64,000 bases of DNA from Pieris napi (taxonomy: Eukaryota; Arthropoda; Insecta; Lepidoptera; Pieridae). Position 1 is the first letter of the stretch. Every line of letters starts with the position of its first letter. The stretch is from NCBI RefSeq assembly GCF_905475465.1, contig NC_062246.1, forward strand, positions 708,001 to 772,000, in the 5' to 3' direction. Shown here piece after piece: positions 1-11,229 of the stretch. The notes beneath the pieces were generated by a model, which was not told the DNA's origin, ran no database searches, and saw only the letters and a list, made by a program, of their open reading frames with translations. A program made the translations under genes and the position numbers.

Positions 1-676
1 GGAGACTGGAACATAGATATTTTAAAAAATAATAAATGTTCCCGCGAACTTTTCTCTATTCTTCAAAATAATAATTTACAAAATCATATAAAGCGCCCAA
101 CACGTAAAAACTCCTGCTTAAACTTAATAGCAAGTAACATAAATGACACTCACACACTCGGACCTCCACTACTTGGCACTTTCAGACCTTGAGACCGCAC
201 AATCGCTGACTTTTACACTCGAAGAAAACGAAACTTTTAAAGATATTCCAAAATACTGGTTTATATACAGACGAGAACTCAATATGCATTTAAGGCTCAA
301 AAGAAATTTATTAGAGCAATTTGTGGAGCAAACTGTCTTGATAGTTGCGTACCTTTTTTTAAGAAGCTCGAAATTTTATCTCTTCCATGTAATTTATATT
401 TTAGAAATGTCCTTATTCGTGCACAGAAACAAACATATTTTTAAGTCAAATGTAGAAGTTGAAGTAAGAAGTAGACATGGGAAGAAATTGGCTGTGCCAA
501 AAATCAATCTGGAACTTTTTCGGAAAAACAACTTTTGTATGGCAATTAAAGTTTACAAAAGATTACCAAAAGAATTAAAAGATCTTCCGTCTAGAGTCTT
601 TAAAAAGCGACTTAGTGTATTAATTTTAGAAAAAATGTACTATTCAATAAATGATTATTTGCGTGAAACACCGTAA
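1..676 (+). pseudogene. Non-LTR retrotransposon relic: endonuclease joined to RT C-terminus
   Basis: From base 1, frame 1 reads an APE-type endonuclease segment (GDWNIDIL, then a few dozen residues to about 145). After roughly 200 the sequence resembles the last part of a LINE reverse-transcriptase ORF, with a C-terminal tail around KRLPKELKDLPSRVFKKRL ending at a stop near 676. The catalytic RT core is absent, so this is an internally deleted copy whose 5' end lies outside the window. The reading frame shifts at least once inside the C-terminal part. The clade is not certain; a CR1/Jockey-type element is likely. Confidence 0.6.
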
Positions 677-689
677 TTAATATAAAATT

Positions 690-1115
690 AATGATGTCAT
701 GTATATAGTACTAGCCGTTTCGCGCCCGCTTTGCTGGACGAATTAAAATAAATTTTATGTTTCATTATTTTATTTTTTTTCATATTTTTATTATTCTTCT
801 TTTTAACTTCCCGCTAAGAAAATTGAAATATTTCGAAAATCGAGTTTTTAACAGATGTTGACGTTTAGAGGTTCTAGGAAGCCTCCCCGAATGTTTCCGC
901 GGTGAAGTCCGTATGGATAAATTTTCATAAAAGTAAAACAGCAATAAAAAAATGAAGGAACGTTGGAATTTAATAAATAAATAGCCATAAACCATCTAGT
1001 CTAATTTCGCATCGAATGGTGGTAGTTTCATGTCGATACGATCAGTGGTTTAGGCGTGATTGAGCCTCAAACGAAGACCATTTTCATTATATATATATAG
1101 ATAATAGACTAGATA
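690..1115. repeat. Probable interspersed lepidopteran repeat
   Basis: The stretch starts with a short segment that looks like a common moth repeat end (ctagccgtttcgcgcccgc) and ends with gtggtttaggcgtgattgagc followed by a TA-rich run. Similar strings end many dispersed repeats in moths, but this is from memory. No target duplication could be defined. The 71-codon minus-strand ORF inside has no recognisable domain and is probably chance. Confidence 0.35.
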
Positions 1116-1194
1116 ATATAAGAATTGCCTTTGAATAATAATGTAAAATTCCTTAAGACAAATTTGCTCGCCATCGTGTGTGGCAGAATATGCG

Positions 1195-1276
1195 AACGAT
1201 TTACGATTGTATCACCTCAACATTTTGTACCATATTCTTGCAATAAATAAATTATTATTATTATTATTATTATTAC
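1195..1276 (+). repeat. LINE 3' tail with (ATT)n microsatellite
   Basis: A short 3'-UTR-like stretch ends in aataaataa and then about eight ATT repeats. This is the usual look of a 5'-truncated LINE tail of the type that ends in a simple repeat rather than poly(A). Confidence 0.4.
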
Positions 1277-2224
1277 TATAAAGTTAACGATTATCTAGTT
1301 GATAGAAGCGCCTGGGAGTAGTGCTAGACAGGCTACTTCTAATTAATTTGCGATATTTGTTTTAAAATAAGTGTTGTTTGATGATTTGCTATTTTAAAAG
1401 TGTACCGAGAGTTTTTTACGCCGACTTTTTCTCTCGGCCTACACCCTCTGTCTTCTTTGCTGATAAGTAGGGATGTCTACAGATTCAAATTTAATGACGT
1501 GGAATAAGTGATATCTGTATCTTATATTCCATATTTTATTTTAAGTCTAACCTAATTTACTAATAAGGATATTTAACATAATAAAGTGTCCGGGAATATC
1601 ATTAATTAAACCTTTAACACACCCCTCTCTTTCTCTGACACACACACAAATAAAAGTAACTCCGTCCTACCTTTTATAATGCTCTCTGGGAACGCAGTCG
1701 CATACAATTTGTTTTTTCCACCTGTCCCCGAAGCGATCGTTCATTCGGTTGGCCAATCTGTCACTCAACGGCCCAGCTCTCTTCCCGTAACGATTCGTCA
1801 AGAAGAACCTGTAACATTCATCATTTTATTACTGTTACTAGATGACCCGGTATGTTTATGTCCAAACTTAATACAAATGTTTAAAGCAGACCAAAGAGAT
1901 CGGACCTCATACTACAGGTATGAAACACACATTACTGAAGGCATCTTGCTATTAATGAAAAAGATGTAACGAAACATTTTATTTGTAAGCAAATTACCAA
2001 ATCCTCATAATATCGACGCCACACAACCTTGTGTCTATTTTATCTTCATTACCTAGTTAATTTTTTTGTATTTCTGCAAAAGCTTATATTTACATGTAGT
2101 CCAATGTGACATAGCTTTAATAAATAATATAAATTAGAATAAAGCGAAAATATATTTAAAACAAATAAAATTATTATTTTCGTAATACAATTTGTCACGT
2201 CGAATACACTCTGCGATTTAGATA
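1277..2224. other. Stretch without a supported gene
   Basis: AT-rich sequence. It holds one 96-codon ATG ORF (1679-1969, plus strand) with no domain, no repeat character and no good splice context that I can recognise. I do not call it a gene. Confidence 0.4.
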
Positions 2225-2647
2225 TCTATATATATAAAAATGAAACCCGTTTTCCGTTGTCACGACATAACATGAAAACGGCTTGACCGATTTGTCTGAT
2301 TTTTTTTATAATATACCTTGAAGTACGAGGATGGTTCTTACGGAGAAAAATTTAAAAAAAAATGAATGAAAAAGTCTAAAAACAACACTTTTCTATATTC
2401 CCATACAAAATATTCGTAATAATACTTAAAAGTCAATTTGAACTTTAATACGATAGCATAAAGTTTAAGTGTTAGTGGAGGGGTTCCGGGAAGGTACATT
2501 TTTATTTTTTGACATAATGTATTTGTTGTCTTATCAACTTTTTTTTTTATCTTACTAGCTAGACCGGTGTCCCGAATAGCAGAATAAGTATTTTAAACAA
2601 ATAAAGAATCGACTGTTAGGCGGTACGATGTTCGCCAGGCCAGCTAG
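2225..2647 (+). mobile_element. Non-autonomous Helitron
   Basis: The element starts with TC directly after an A (TCTATATATATAAAAATG) and has the usual early segment with aaaacggcttgaccgat. It ends with a small hairpin (ggcg...cgcc) followed by ccagCTAG and a host T. TC 5' end, 3' hairpin, CTRR end and A|T insertion site are the Helitron hallmarks. It is about 423 bp, has no ORF, and is presumably moved in trans by a RepHel protein. The 5' and 3' strings match lepidopteran Helitrons as I know them. Confidence 0.7.
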
Positions 2648-3430
2648 TATAATATATATATCCAAAATCTAGGACACGTACCTATTACTTTTCTGTTGGT
2701 CTTCATCTTCCTCTGCGTGACGGACCACCCTGTCGTTACAATAGTGATGTCAATTATTGCTAAATCAAACCTTATCTGCGTTGATATGAACCAAATTTGG
2801 TGAATTCCTTCGAGAAGAATTTAAAAATAAATTTAACGATCGATTTTATTTTAGTGGCCTATTATTTTAATTGACGCATTGAGGTTCATTCATTGCGAAG
2901 TACTTACTGTTCGTCACTTTCTTTCTGTATACGGCTGTTAGGGACGAGACTAGATTTTTAAACAAAAGTCGTAATTTTAACTAAGGGCAATTTTTATTGT
3001 TTTATGTCTCATTTCGTAGTTAAAGTAGAATTGAGCCACGTCATTGCTTGCGTTCAAAGAGATGTGTTATAAAGAAAAAGCAAAGGCATGTCTTACATAC
3101 ATGCAAACTCCAAACTAGTTGTTGTTTAGGAGTTATGTTTAACTCAGGATATTTTAAAGCCTTTCTTAAATAATTTAGTCTTAACCATTGATTTCTCGCT
3201 TCACGAAAGCCGTGCAAACATACTTTCTTAATATAATATAATACCAGTTTTATTAAATATAAGATTATAAGGAGTTATTTTGTGTACTCGAAATAATATG
3301 ATTTATTATATATTATATTTATTATGATTTATGTACAACGGACCCATTGAGAGTCTAAGTCCGGAAACTGAGTCCACAAACCAGCCGAAATAATATGATT
3401 TTATAAGGGTTTTAAAAATAATTTAATAGG
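2648..3430. other. Stretch without a supported gene
   Basis: AT-rich sequence with no ORF above 60 codons that I can support and no terminal repeats that I could pair. I see nothing definite in it. Confidence 0.4.
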
Positions 3431-3472
3431 TCGGAAATTCCTGCCCGTTTGCCCGCTGTTTTATAAAAAAAA
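3431..3472 (+). repeat. 3' tail fragment of a Jockey-like LINE
   Basis: The string cctgcccgtttgcc followed by a short T and A run is nearly the same as the 3' end of the full LINE at 19711-23104 (its last 60 bases before poly(A)). This is a severely 5'-truncated insertion, or the last trace of one. Confidence 0.5.
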
Positions 3473-3837
3473 TGCATAAAGATTTTTTTTATACTTGAGC
3501 CGCTAAGTGCCTTCAATGTTACCTGTTATTCGTCACAGCTTCAGCCGGTCCACGAAGGGAGCGTCCATAACGACCGCTGATCCAGAAAGGGTCGGCTGAA
3601 CGCGGCTGACGATCCTCTGTTCATCGTAAATATTATTAGTTGCGTTGGAACTTTTATCCCAATCCCGCCTACGTATTCACTTCTTGCCCAAGTATAAAAC
3701 TATACGTCTTATTGTGGCAAAAGGTATTAAACCTTAACTCATAGCCCCGTCTCACCTCCATCAGACAAGTAGAAAATCTGGCGCGGCCGCTGAGTAAACG
3801 GAAAATAATGAACGGCTCAAATATAGAGTCTTTCCTC

Positions 3838-4060
3838 CAACTTTGATTTTGTTCCCTTTGGAGTAGAGACTCTTGGGCCGTGGGGTTCAAGTGCACAAAT
3901 AATTAAAGGTTAAGTTAGCGCCTGGTAGATATTACCGGTGACCCCAGAGCTGGTGCTTTCCTCGCTCGAACAATAAGTATCGCAATACAGCGAGGAAATG
4001 CTGCTAGCGTTAAAGATACGCTGCAACAGGGACTAAACTTTTTAAATCTGTTTGAATTTT
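3838..4060 (+). pseudogene. LINE ORF2 C-terminal relic
   Basis: Two plus-strand frames together read like the C-terminus of a common lepidopteran LINE polyprotein: GPWGSSAQIIKG, a stop and frame change, then LVDITGDPRAGAFLA and ISIAIQRGNAAS. I recognise this block as the end of a widespread moth endonuclease-reverse transcriptase family. At least one stop and one frameshift separate the parts, so it is dead. The minus-strand ORF at 3669-3896 is a shadow. Confidence 0.5.
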
Positions 4061-6371
4061 CTGTTTATCTATTTTTAATAATTTTTATTATTACTATGGC
4101 GGTTAAGAATATTGTATATTTGTTGGTTACCTCGATTATGGTCCGAAGCACACAGAACGGTTATAACCAGCGCCAAAAGGCAAAGTTGGCGCCACATGCT
4201 GCCTTGCCTTTTGAGCTTGCTAAAACAAAAACACGACACAGTTAAAAAAACAGTTGCTGCAGGAGTTATGGGCAATATTTAGTGGCTCAAGTTTTAAGGC
4301 TTTAATATTTACTATTGGATATTAATATTTTTGTATTTGAGGTTTATTTTAACATGTTTACGGAATTAAGGATACAAAGAAAACATAAAAGGTTATTTGG
4401 ATAGTAAAGTTGGGGAAACAAAATGAACATCAAATGTTCTGCCCTCGAGGCTAAATGCCCGAAGTGTGGCATGGGGCAGACATTTACTTAAATTTTTGTA
4501 GCTCCTATAAAGTGATAATAAAATGCCGTCTCTGCTATACTTCTTGTACTAAGCACCTTTTGTTTTTGATAAAGTTTTTTTTTTACAATATAATCAATGT
4601 TGGCGCTTAAGAAATGTTCATTGCGACGGAAAAACTAGTATTTCTACTATTGGTTAAGACCATCGAGTTATAAAATCTTATTTTATATATTATATTTCGT
4701 ACTCCTACTGTTAACATAAATGATATATAACAAAAAATAATTATACTAAAGATATATCCAAAGATGGAATCGTAATATAACAAAAAGATTCAAACATAAA
4801 TGAAAAACTAAATAAAAGTGATTAAATACAGTTAACAAAGTAATACCAAATTCCGCTGTTGTGTGATGTTGTGAAAGTGAGTTATTTAACTAATACATGA
4901 CTTGTGATACAATCTTATCGGGAACGGTTTCAAACCAATATATATTTTAAGTTAACATAGACTGCCACTGCTACGAGTATTGTAAATATTATAAAATTAA
5001 TTTAATTATTCTCGAGGTATAACAGAAATATTCATTCACCTGTGTCCAAAAGTTTGACACATTCATAAATAAATTAAAATGTTATTAATTAGACCTTCAA
5101 TCTCAATATTTATCTTAAAAGTTTTAAAACAAACAAGATGCTAATGAGTGGAAGATGCGAGGGTGGTGAATGCGAAACTTATATCATTGGATTAATTAAT
5201 TATCTAAGCTAGCATTTGGGTGGGTTTGGTTGGTAGGGAGAAGATTTTATGAAGAATCGTGAAACAGCGAAGTAACTTAAAAATTTCTTAATATGATATC
5301 GCCCAAACACTGTTATTACATAATATACATTAAATAAGCATGCATTCACTATCAAAATTTTAAATTACTTCATTAGGAAATGATTTGAAAATGGCTTCTG
5401 AACTTGGAGTATACAGAAATTCATCAAATGATCATAACACGGTAACCTTTACACCTTAACACTTTTGATTGTTTTTTTAATTATCTATTATTTATGTGTA
5501 TTTCTAAATAAATGCCTTCTCGTCAAAAATAAACAGAAATGGCTCCATGCGGCTGCAAGTAATAATTTAAATTATTTGTGGATTAAGGGAAGAAAGAGTC
5601 AGTGATACCATTTTTATATTATTACTAGCTGTCACGACATACATTGTCTTGCCTTAACTATGTTGAACTCGAATTGGTATAATTAATAACAATAAATATT
5701 ATTCAAAAACATAGTATTTATTGTTCAATGATATGTGCTAAACTATATCTATCAATAACGACAATTATATGCATCACGCACTATAAGTGTCGTTTAAATT
5801 TTCTAATAATCATCAACATTCTTTTTTTTCCTTCAAAAGAACCTTTTGTTGACAAAAATAAACACAACAAATTTTATTTTTTACAAAGTTTGAACAGTTA
5901 TTTTATAAAATTAATGCTAATAAGTCACCGTGACGAAATTTTTTTTCGACATTGAAATTTTTTGTTTTAATGAAGTAAGCTGAATTTAGCTTTTTTGTAG
6001 TATCCATATTATTCCAGATAACTTTGGTGGTGTCCCAAAGTGCTACGGAGTTATACAATCGCGTGTTTTGGGGTATAAAGAGGTAAAGTTTGGTAACATC
6101 ACTGTTGTTATTAATTTACAAAGGTAATCTTCATCCTTTACAAACATTCAAAGTGCAGTGCTCTTTACAAAACACTTGTTCGAAGGTTGTTAGAATATGC
6201 CACTGTAATCTGTTGACACCTTATGGTGGAAACATTTCAAAATGCACATAAATACTATTGTAACAGTTCAAAAACGTTTCCTAAGCTTTGCAATCGTCTA
6301 CACTTGCATGGTCTATAGCAAACGTACGAGGCCCATTTGGACGATTTCGTGACTTCATTGATCGTTTTTTG
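4061..6371. other. Long AT-rich stretch without a supported gene
   Basis: No ORF with a recognisable domain and no RNA gene seen. A 75-codon ORF at 5728-5955 has low-complexity composition. A string near 5627 (actagctgtcacgac) resembles the ends of common moth repeats, but I could not define an element. Confidence 0.4.
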
Positions 6372-6730
6372 ACGTGATAACGTCTTTAAAATCGTTTTAG
6401 TCGGGTGACATGTTCAGAAACTTGTGTCACACCAAAACCTCACGAGCGCGATCGCAGGTATAACGAGAGAGAGACGGACCGATCTCCCGTCTCATCTCGA
6501 GCGCTGCCAGTCATTCCGTGAAACTTGTCACGCGGAATCCTCACGAGCGGAGGCTGGCATAGCGTTCGAGTGAGTGGACCGATCTTCCGTCTCTCTCACT
6601 CTAGCGGCATACAAACGAATGGAGATTTTCTCGTGCGGTTAAGTTTTCGTTGAATGTTTAACAGTGAAACAAAATGTGATTAATTCCTTACTTCCCAAAA
6701 ACTTATATCACCAATAAGACGTTATCACGT
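6372..6730. mobile_element. Unclassified MITE with 15-bp perfect inverted ends
   Basis: ACGTGATAACGTCTT at 6372-6386 is the exact reverse complement of 6716-6730, giving a 359-bp non-coding element. Inside are two diverged direct copies of a segment (about 6420-6510 and 6515-6600). Each runs from a cttgt..cac block through cctcacgagcg to gaccgatc..ccgtctc. No clear target duplication is visible, so I cannot assign a superfamily. Confidence 0.6.
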
Positions 6731-7263
6731 AAACATCTCGATCGTAAACCTACTTTACAAACAACCAATATTTTTTTTTTGGTATAAAATATTAACCTTT
6801 AATACTCATACTGACCTTCTTGCTAAATTTTCCTTTCTTTGTAATCTTAATATATATAAATTACGTGTCACGTTGTTTGTCCGCTATGGACTCCTAAACT
6901 ACTTTTTTTTTTTTTTTTTTTATTTATTTATTTATTCTATACATCATCCTAAATAGAAAAAAGTTGGCGTGGTGGAAACACAAACTGGACACAGTTTTTC
7001 CGTCCACCAGGTCGTCGAAAATATTTAAATAATTAATCTAATACACACTATTAAACACTCAGGCCAGTGACACACTATACAATATAACACCCCCACCAAT
7101 AAACCATAAAAATTGCACGAACAACATATACCAATTGAAACAATGACGCTCCACAGCCGATGCAAGAAACCTGTTCTTGACGAGAAATTCTCATTCGAAT
7201 ACAGGATGTGTATTCGAATTTACATATTCGAACATGAACTAAATGACGACATCCTACTTTTAG

Positions 7264-8646
7264 TTATGCATAATTTGTTATTGTTTGACTTATAAAGTAA
7301 TTTTTTAATTTAAATTTGATATTGTTTTCTGTTACATTAGCAAATAGCGCAGCCGGTAAAGAGTTTAATAGATTTGGAATAATATAGTCTAATGTTTTTT
7401 TCCCATATAAATTATTGTATTTTGGTAAAAGAAATTCGTTTTTTAATTTTCTACGTGTTGTATAGTGATAGTGAGTTTTAGTTGTTTTAAGGTAATTGTC
7501 TGTAAAGTAGTTTTCATTTAATAATGCTAGCTGCACTTTCTCTTGTATAGGTATAATTTTAAAAAATGCAAATAGCTTTCTATAGTCTTCTTTATATTGT
7601 GATTTTATTTTGTAAGGAGCAATTGCTTTTAAAATACGTATTTGTAATGAAAATATTTGATTAAGATAGGTTTTGCATGTTCTCCCATAGCTTGAAAGTC
7701 CATATGTTATAATAGATTCTGCTAGTGCTTTGTATAGCAGTAGCAGAGTATTGAGAGGTATTTTATTTTTTATTATAGTGAATTTGGCAAGTATCGCTCT
7801 TAGCCTTTCACAGACAGAATTAATATGCATTTTCCAGGACATTCGGTCATCAATTGCAAGCCCCAGGTACCTGTGGCAATGAACCAATTCTAAGGCGTTG
7901 CAGTTACAGTTGATGGGGTACGATTTACTGGAATGTGCACAAATGTGGCTGTGCAAGACCAAGTGGGGTGCACGCGCGCCCAGATTGCGACTAGATCGGA
8001 TATGCATGAACTTTGTTTTACCCGGATTTAGTACAAGTCCCACGTCGTGGGACCATTCAGCCAATGCATCGAAGTCAGCTTGCAGCTTTGTTTCTGCTTC
8101 TTGTATGTTAGCCCCAGCGGCTACTAGGCATGTATCGTCTGCAAATTGGAATATCTGGCAATATTTTATTATGTTAGGTAATGTGTTAACGTAGGTAAGG
8201 TAATGCAAGGGTCCAATAACTGAGCCCTGAGCCGTACCTTCTGTTATGGATATTGGGAAACTTTCTTCGTTGCACACTTTAACACGATAAGTTCTATCTT
8301 GCAGATAGTTTTCACACCACTTGAGCAGGTTTCCTCGTATTCCGCAGTCATTTAGGTTTTGTAGGATTACGCTGTGCCTTAATGTGTCGAATGCCTTACT
8401 ATAATCAATAAACACTACCAGGACATGATCCTTTTTATTTAAGTGCTTATAAATAAGATCTGTGAATGCGGATAGTAATTGTGTGGTGTTTTTATTTGGT
8501 TGAAATCCGTATTGTTTGTTAGAAAGAATATTGTGTTTTTTATAATAACTTTGGATTTGTCCACATATATATTTTTCAATTATTTTGTTGATTGTTGGCA
8601 GTATAGTTATTGGACGATAATTATTATAGTTTTTTTTTGCTACCAT
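7264..8646 (-). CDS. LINE ORF2, 3' part: reverse transcriptase
   Basis: This frame continues ORF2 after a one-base shift in the A-run at about 8631-8640; the two frames overlap by 23 bases. It holds RT motifs NYRPITILPTINK, YGFQPNKNTTQ, DYSKAFDTLRH, GTAQGSVIGPL (an unusual variant of the GxPQGS block), and the catalytic FADD box, then a C-terminal tail with LNSLPAALFANVTENN. The stop is at 7264. No RNase H is present. The nominal start Met is not a real start. The single shift may be a mutation or a sequencing error; without it ORF2 would be complete. Confidence 0.8.
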   Translation of the reverse strand: MVAKKNYNNYRPITILPTINKIIEKYICGQIQSYYKKHNILSNKQYGFQPNKNTTQLLSAFTDLIYKHLNKKDHVLVVFIDYSKAFDTLRHSVILQNLNDCGIRGNLLKWCENYLQDRTYRVKVCNEESFPISITEGTAQGSVIGPLHYLTYVNTLPNIIKYCQIFQFADDTCLVAAGANIQEAETKLQADFDALAEWSHDVGLVLNPGKTKFMHIRSSRNLGARAPHLVLHSHICAHSSKSYPINCNCNALELVHCHRYLGLAIDDRMSWKMHINSVCERLRAILAKFTIIKNKIPLNTLLLLYKALAESIITYGLSSYGRTCKTYLNQIFSLQIRILKAIAPYKIKSQYKEDYRKLFAFFKIIPIQEKVQLALLNENYFTDNYLKTTKTHYHYTTRRKLKNEFLLPKYNNLYGKKTLDYIIPNLLNSLPAALFANVTENNIKFKLKNYFISQTITNYA

Positions 8647-10225
8647 TTTTGTATATTGGTCGTACCATACCTGTTTTTAATAAATTAGGATACTGTCCAG
8701 TGTAAATGCTCGTGTTAATAAGATTAGCTATGGCTACGTTTATTTTATTGCATAACATTTTAATGTCTATAGTTCTAATTCTATCTGCGCCTGGAGATTT
8801 TTTGTCGTTTAATGATTTTATTATCTTTGCGACAGATTTAGGGTCTGCTGACTGAAATCTCATACTAGTATTTTCTGCTCGCCGGTATAAACTTGTATCC
8901 AACAGTGGAATTGCACAGTTGGTTGCAACATTACTGATACTATTGTGGAAGGTAGTTGCAAAATTATTTGCAATATCTTTACACGTAACATTTTGATTTT
9001 CAAATGAGTTTTGTATTGCTACGTCAATGGATGTTTTAATTTTTCCTGTTAATTGATTTAATATATCCCATAGATTTTTTAGATTGTTTTTATTAGCTTC
9101 TATATTGGTTCTAAGTGTTTTATTTTTAGTTTTATTTATTAATTTATTGACATAATTTCTGGTTTTATTATATTTTTGTTTTAGTATTAAGTTGTTTGTA
9201 TCTTTTATATATTGAGTAAAAAGTTTATCTCTGTAATGACATGCTTTAATAATTCTATTATTAATCCAATGGTTACTGTTTCGATGAGTGTTAGATTTAA
9301 GTTTAACTGTATATTCTGATTTTTTATATGCTTGAGTTATGTTATTTTGTATGAAGTTGTATATACCAATAGGACACGTCATTTCTACTGTCGGCTTCCA
9401 ATCAATTTGCTCTAGAAGGGTCGTTAATTTATTTTTGTCAATTAATGTTTTATATGTTGGAACATCCTGTAGCTGTGCTTTAGTGCAAGCGAGCACGATC
9501 GCTCGATGGTCCGCTAGTTTTGTGCCAACCGCTGCAGTGTATAGGTCGTGTGTTTGGGATCGAGCGTATATGTGATCTATGCATGATTTTGTAACGATTC
9601 CTTTGTATAGTTCTGCCCTAGTGTATGTTGTGATCCCACACATAAGGCCTAAACTGTGTAATGTGTTGCAATATTTATGTTTTATAGGAATGTCTAGCTT
9701 TAGGTTTATATTAACGTCCCCCAATAGATACAAGTCTATATTTTTCTGGCAGTTACTCTTAATGATATTATGAAGTTCGTCAATAAACAGGCTCTTGCTT
9801 AGGCTAGGTGGGCGGTAAATAGCACAAATATGCGCAGTGTATTTCGTCTGAGTTGTGATGGTAAAGAGTATATTCTCGAAATGTTGGCTTTTTACAATTT
9901 GTATACTAAATTTATGTTTCTTTTTTACATAAACTAAGATACCACCACCTTTCCTACTGTTTCTGAGCGCTGAGAACATTTGATATCCATTTAAATTGTA
10001 CAAACAACTGATTCTATCAGAAATGTTAACCTCTGTAACAACAATAACGTCAATAGTGTTAGCCGCATATATACATTGCTCGAGGCTAGCAAAATATTTT
10101 ATGATTGACCTTATATTTATGTGTACACACAACAGATTTAAATGTTTGCTGGGTATTTTACTCACGAAATCATTTATGTTTATACAGTCTTCTAATTCAC
10201 AAATATCACTAGTTATACTATCCAT
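8624..10225 (-). CDS. LINE ORF2, 5' part: endonuclease and start of RT
   Basis: The ATG at 10225 opens 533 codons. The APE-type endonuclease covers residues about 30-245: VTEVNIS, GGGILVYVKKK, LLGDVNINL, and the SCIDHIYA and LADHRAI motifs near its end. A linker follows, then the first RT block (KKSPGADRIRT, VRPIYKNGSK). The frame runs out at an A-run where RPIYKNGSKKK should continue into NYRPIT, which is found in the next frame. The endonuclease nicks target DNA for target-primed reverse transcription. Confidence 0.8.
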   Translation of the reverse strand: MDSITSDICELEDCININDFVSKIPSKHLNLLCVHINIRSIIKYFASLEQCIYAANTIDVIVVTEVNISDRISCLYNLNGYQMFSALRNSRKGGGILVYVKKKHKFSIQIVKSQHFENILFTITTQTKYTAHICAIYRPPSLSKSLFIDELHNIIKSNCQKNIDLYLLGDVNINLKLDIPIKHKYCNTLHSLGLMCGITTYTRAELYKGIVTKSCIDHIYARSQTHDLYTAAVGTKLADHRAIVLACTKAQLQDVPTYKTLIDKNKLTTLLEQIDWKPTVEMTCPIGIYNFIQNNITQAYKKSEYTVKLKSNTHRNSNHWINNRIIKACHYRDKLFTQYIKDTNNLILKQKYNKTRNYVNKLINKTKNKTLRTNIEANKNNLKNLWDILNQLTGKIKTSIDVAIQNSFENQNVTCKDIANNFATTFHNSISNVATNCAIPLLDTSLYRRAENTSMRFQSADPKSVAKIIKSLNDKKSPGADRIRTIDIKMLCNKINVAIANLINTSIYTGQYPNLLKTGMVRPIYKNGSKKKL

Positions 10226-10251
10226 ATTAATAATAATAATTTATATGCAAT

Positions 10252-11229
10252 TTAATTTGGGCAGTTAATTGACATTCTGTCTTTTTTTTTTAACGCTTGT
10301 ATATCCAATATAGATCTTAAGTTTTCTATTTTCGTGTTATCATCCTTTCTTGCACGAACCATACCGTTTTTAAACCAAACGTATTTATAGTTTTGTTTGT
10401 TCTTTAATTCCTGCTTGGCTTCCCATAAAATGCTTTTGTTGGATTTAGTCATTGCTTCCCTGATGAATACTATTTTGTTATTGTTGGGTTCATAGGGGCA
10501 AACATCGGCCACCATAGTTTTAATGGTTTTTGCAGCTTTAATCCACTTTTCTTGGGTCGCTTTATCAGTAAGTTTAACTCGTATAATGCCGGGTTGGTCG
10601 TATTTACCTTGGTATCGCATTGAGTTACGGATACCGTCGAAGGGCTGTTTAAGTTTTAATGCTACATTTTCAACTAATTTTATCACATTCTCTTCGCTCG
10701 CAGGGGGGACGTTTGCTATTTCTATAGAATTAGCAAGTTTCTTCTGTTCCATCTCATGGAAACGCTGCTCCAATACGCCTACCCTCAATTCGAGATTGTT
10801 GTTTTTTTGTAATAGTTCCGTGTTTTTTCTTTCTAAAGCTTTTATGGTATTTTTAAAGGCATCAATACAACCTAATACTTCATCCAACTTCGTACTGTGA
10901 AATTGCAGAGATTGGTTAAGTTCGCTTATTTCCTTCTTTATAGTTTTTTCCACCTCCTTGGAGATTTTATGTATTAGCCCCTTAGTGTCCATAGGTATAT
11001 CCTCCTCTGCATCCTCTGTTATAAACAAAGAGGAGTTTCGCTTCGGGGATTCCTGCTGGCATTCCATACAAGTCCAGTCTAGGCTTGGGGCCGCCTTTAA
11101 TGCAGTTATCTGTTTGTTCGTAAGACCGCTGCATCTGGTATTTAGGTGTACCATTTTTTCACATCGGGCACATTCACATCCGGGCATCGATTTAGAAAAC
11201 GTTTTATTACACTGGTCACACTTCGACAT
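10252..11229 (-). CDS. LINE ORF1: PHD-like zinc finger, coiled coil, FP/RRM-like domain
   Basis: A 325-residue protein starting at the ATG at 11229. Residues about 4-58 carry a PHD-like Cys/His pattern (CDQC, CECARC, H, CSGL, W-CMEC). Residues about 85-170 are a Lys/Glu-rich coiled coil. The rest resembles the baculovirus FP-like / RNA-binding C-terminal domain common in ORF1 of CR1-like LINEs (SIEIANVPP, then FIREAMTKSNK and YKYVWFKNGMVRARK). Such proteins bind the element RNA and act as chaperones. Its stop lies 26 bases before the ORF2 ATG. The frame is intact. Confidence 0.8.
   Translation of the reverse strand: MSKCDQCNKTFSKSMPGCECARCEKMVHLNTRCSGLTNKQITALKAAPSLDWTCMECQQESPKRNSSLFITEDAEEDIPMDTKGLIHKISKEVEKTIKKEISELNQSLQFHSTKLDEVLGCIDAFKNTIKALERKNTELLQKNNNLELRVGVLEQRFHEMEQKKLANSIEIANVPPASEENVIKLVENVALKLKQPFDGIRNSMRYQGKYDQPGIIRVKLTDKATQEKWIKAAKTIKTMVADVCPYEPNNNKIVFIREAMTKSNKSILWEAKQELKNKQNYKYVWFKNGMVRARKDDNTKIENLRSILDIQALKKKDRMSINCPN

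Noticed and set aside
1679..1969. 96-codon ORF starting with ATG
   Set aside because: No recognisable domain, repeat or splice support; AT-rich context makes chance likely.
4060..4275. Small gene or tRNA-like fold around gccaaaaggcaaagttggc
   Set aside because: No cloverleaf can be drawn; the 66-codon minus ORF has no support. Only a weak inverted repeat is present.
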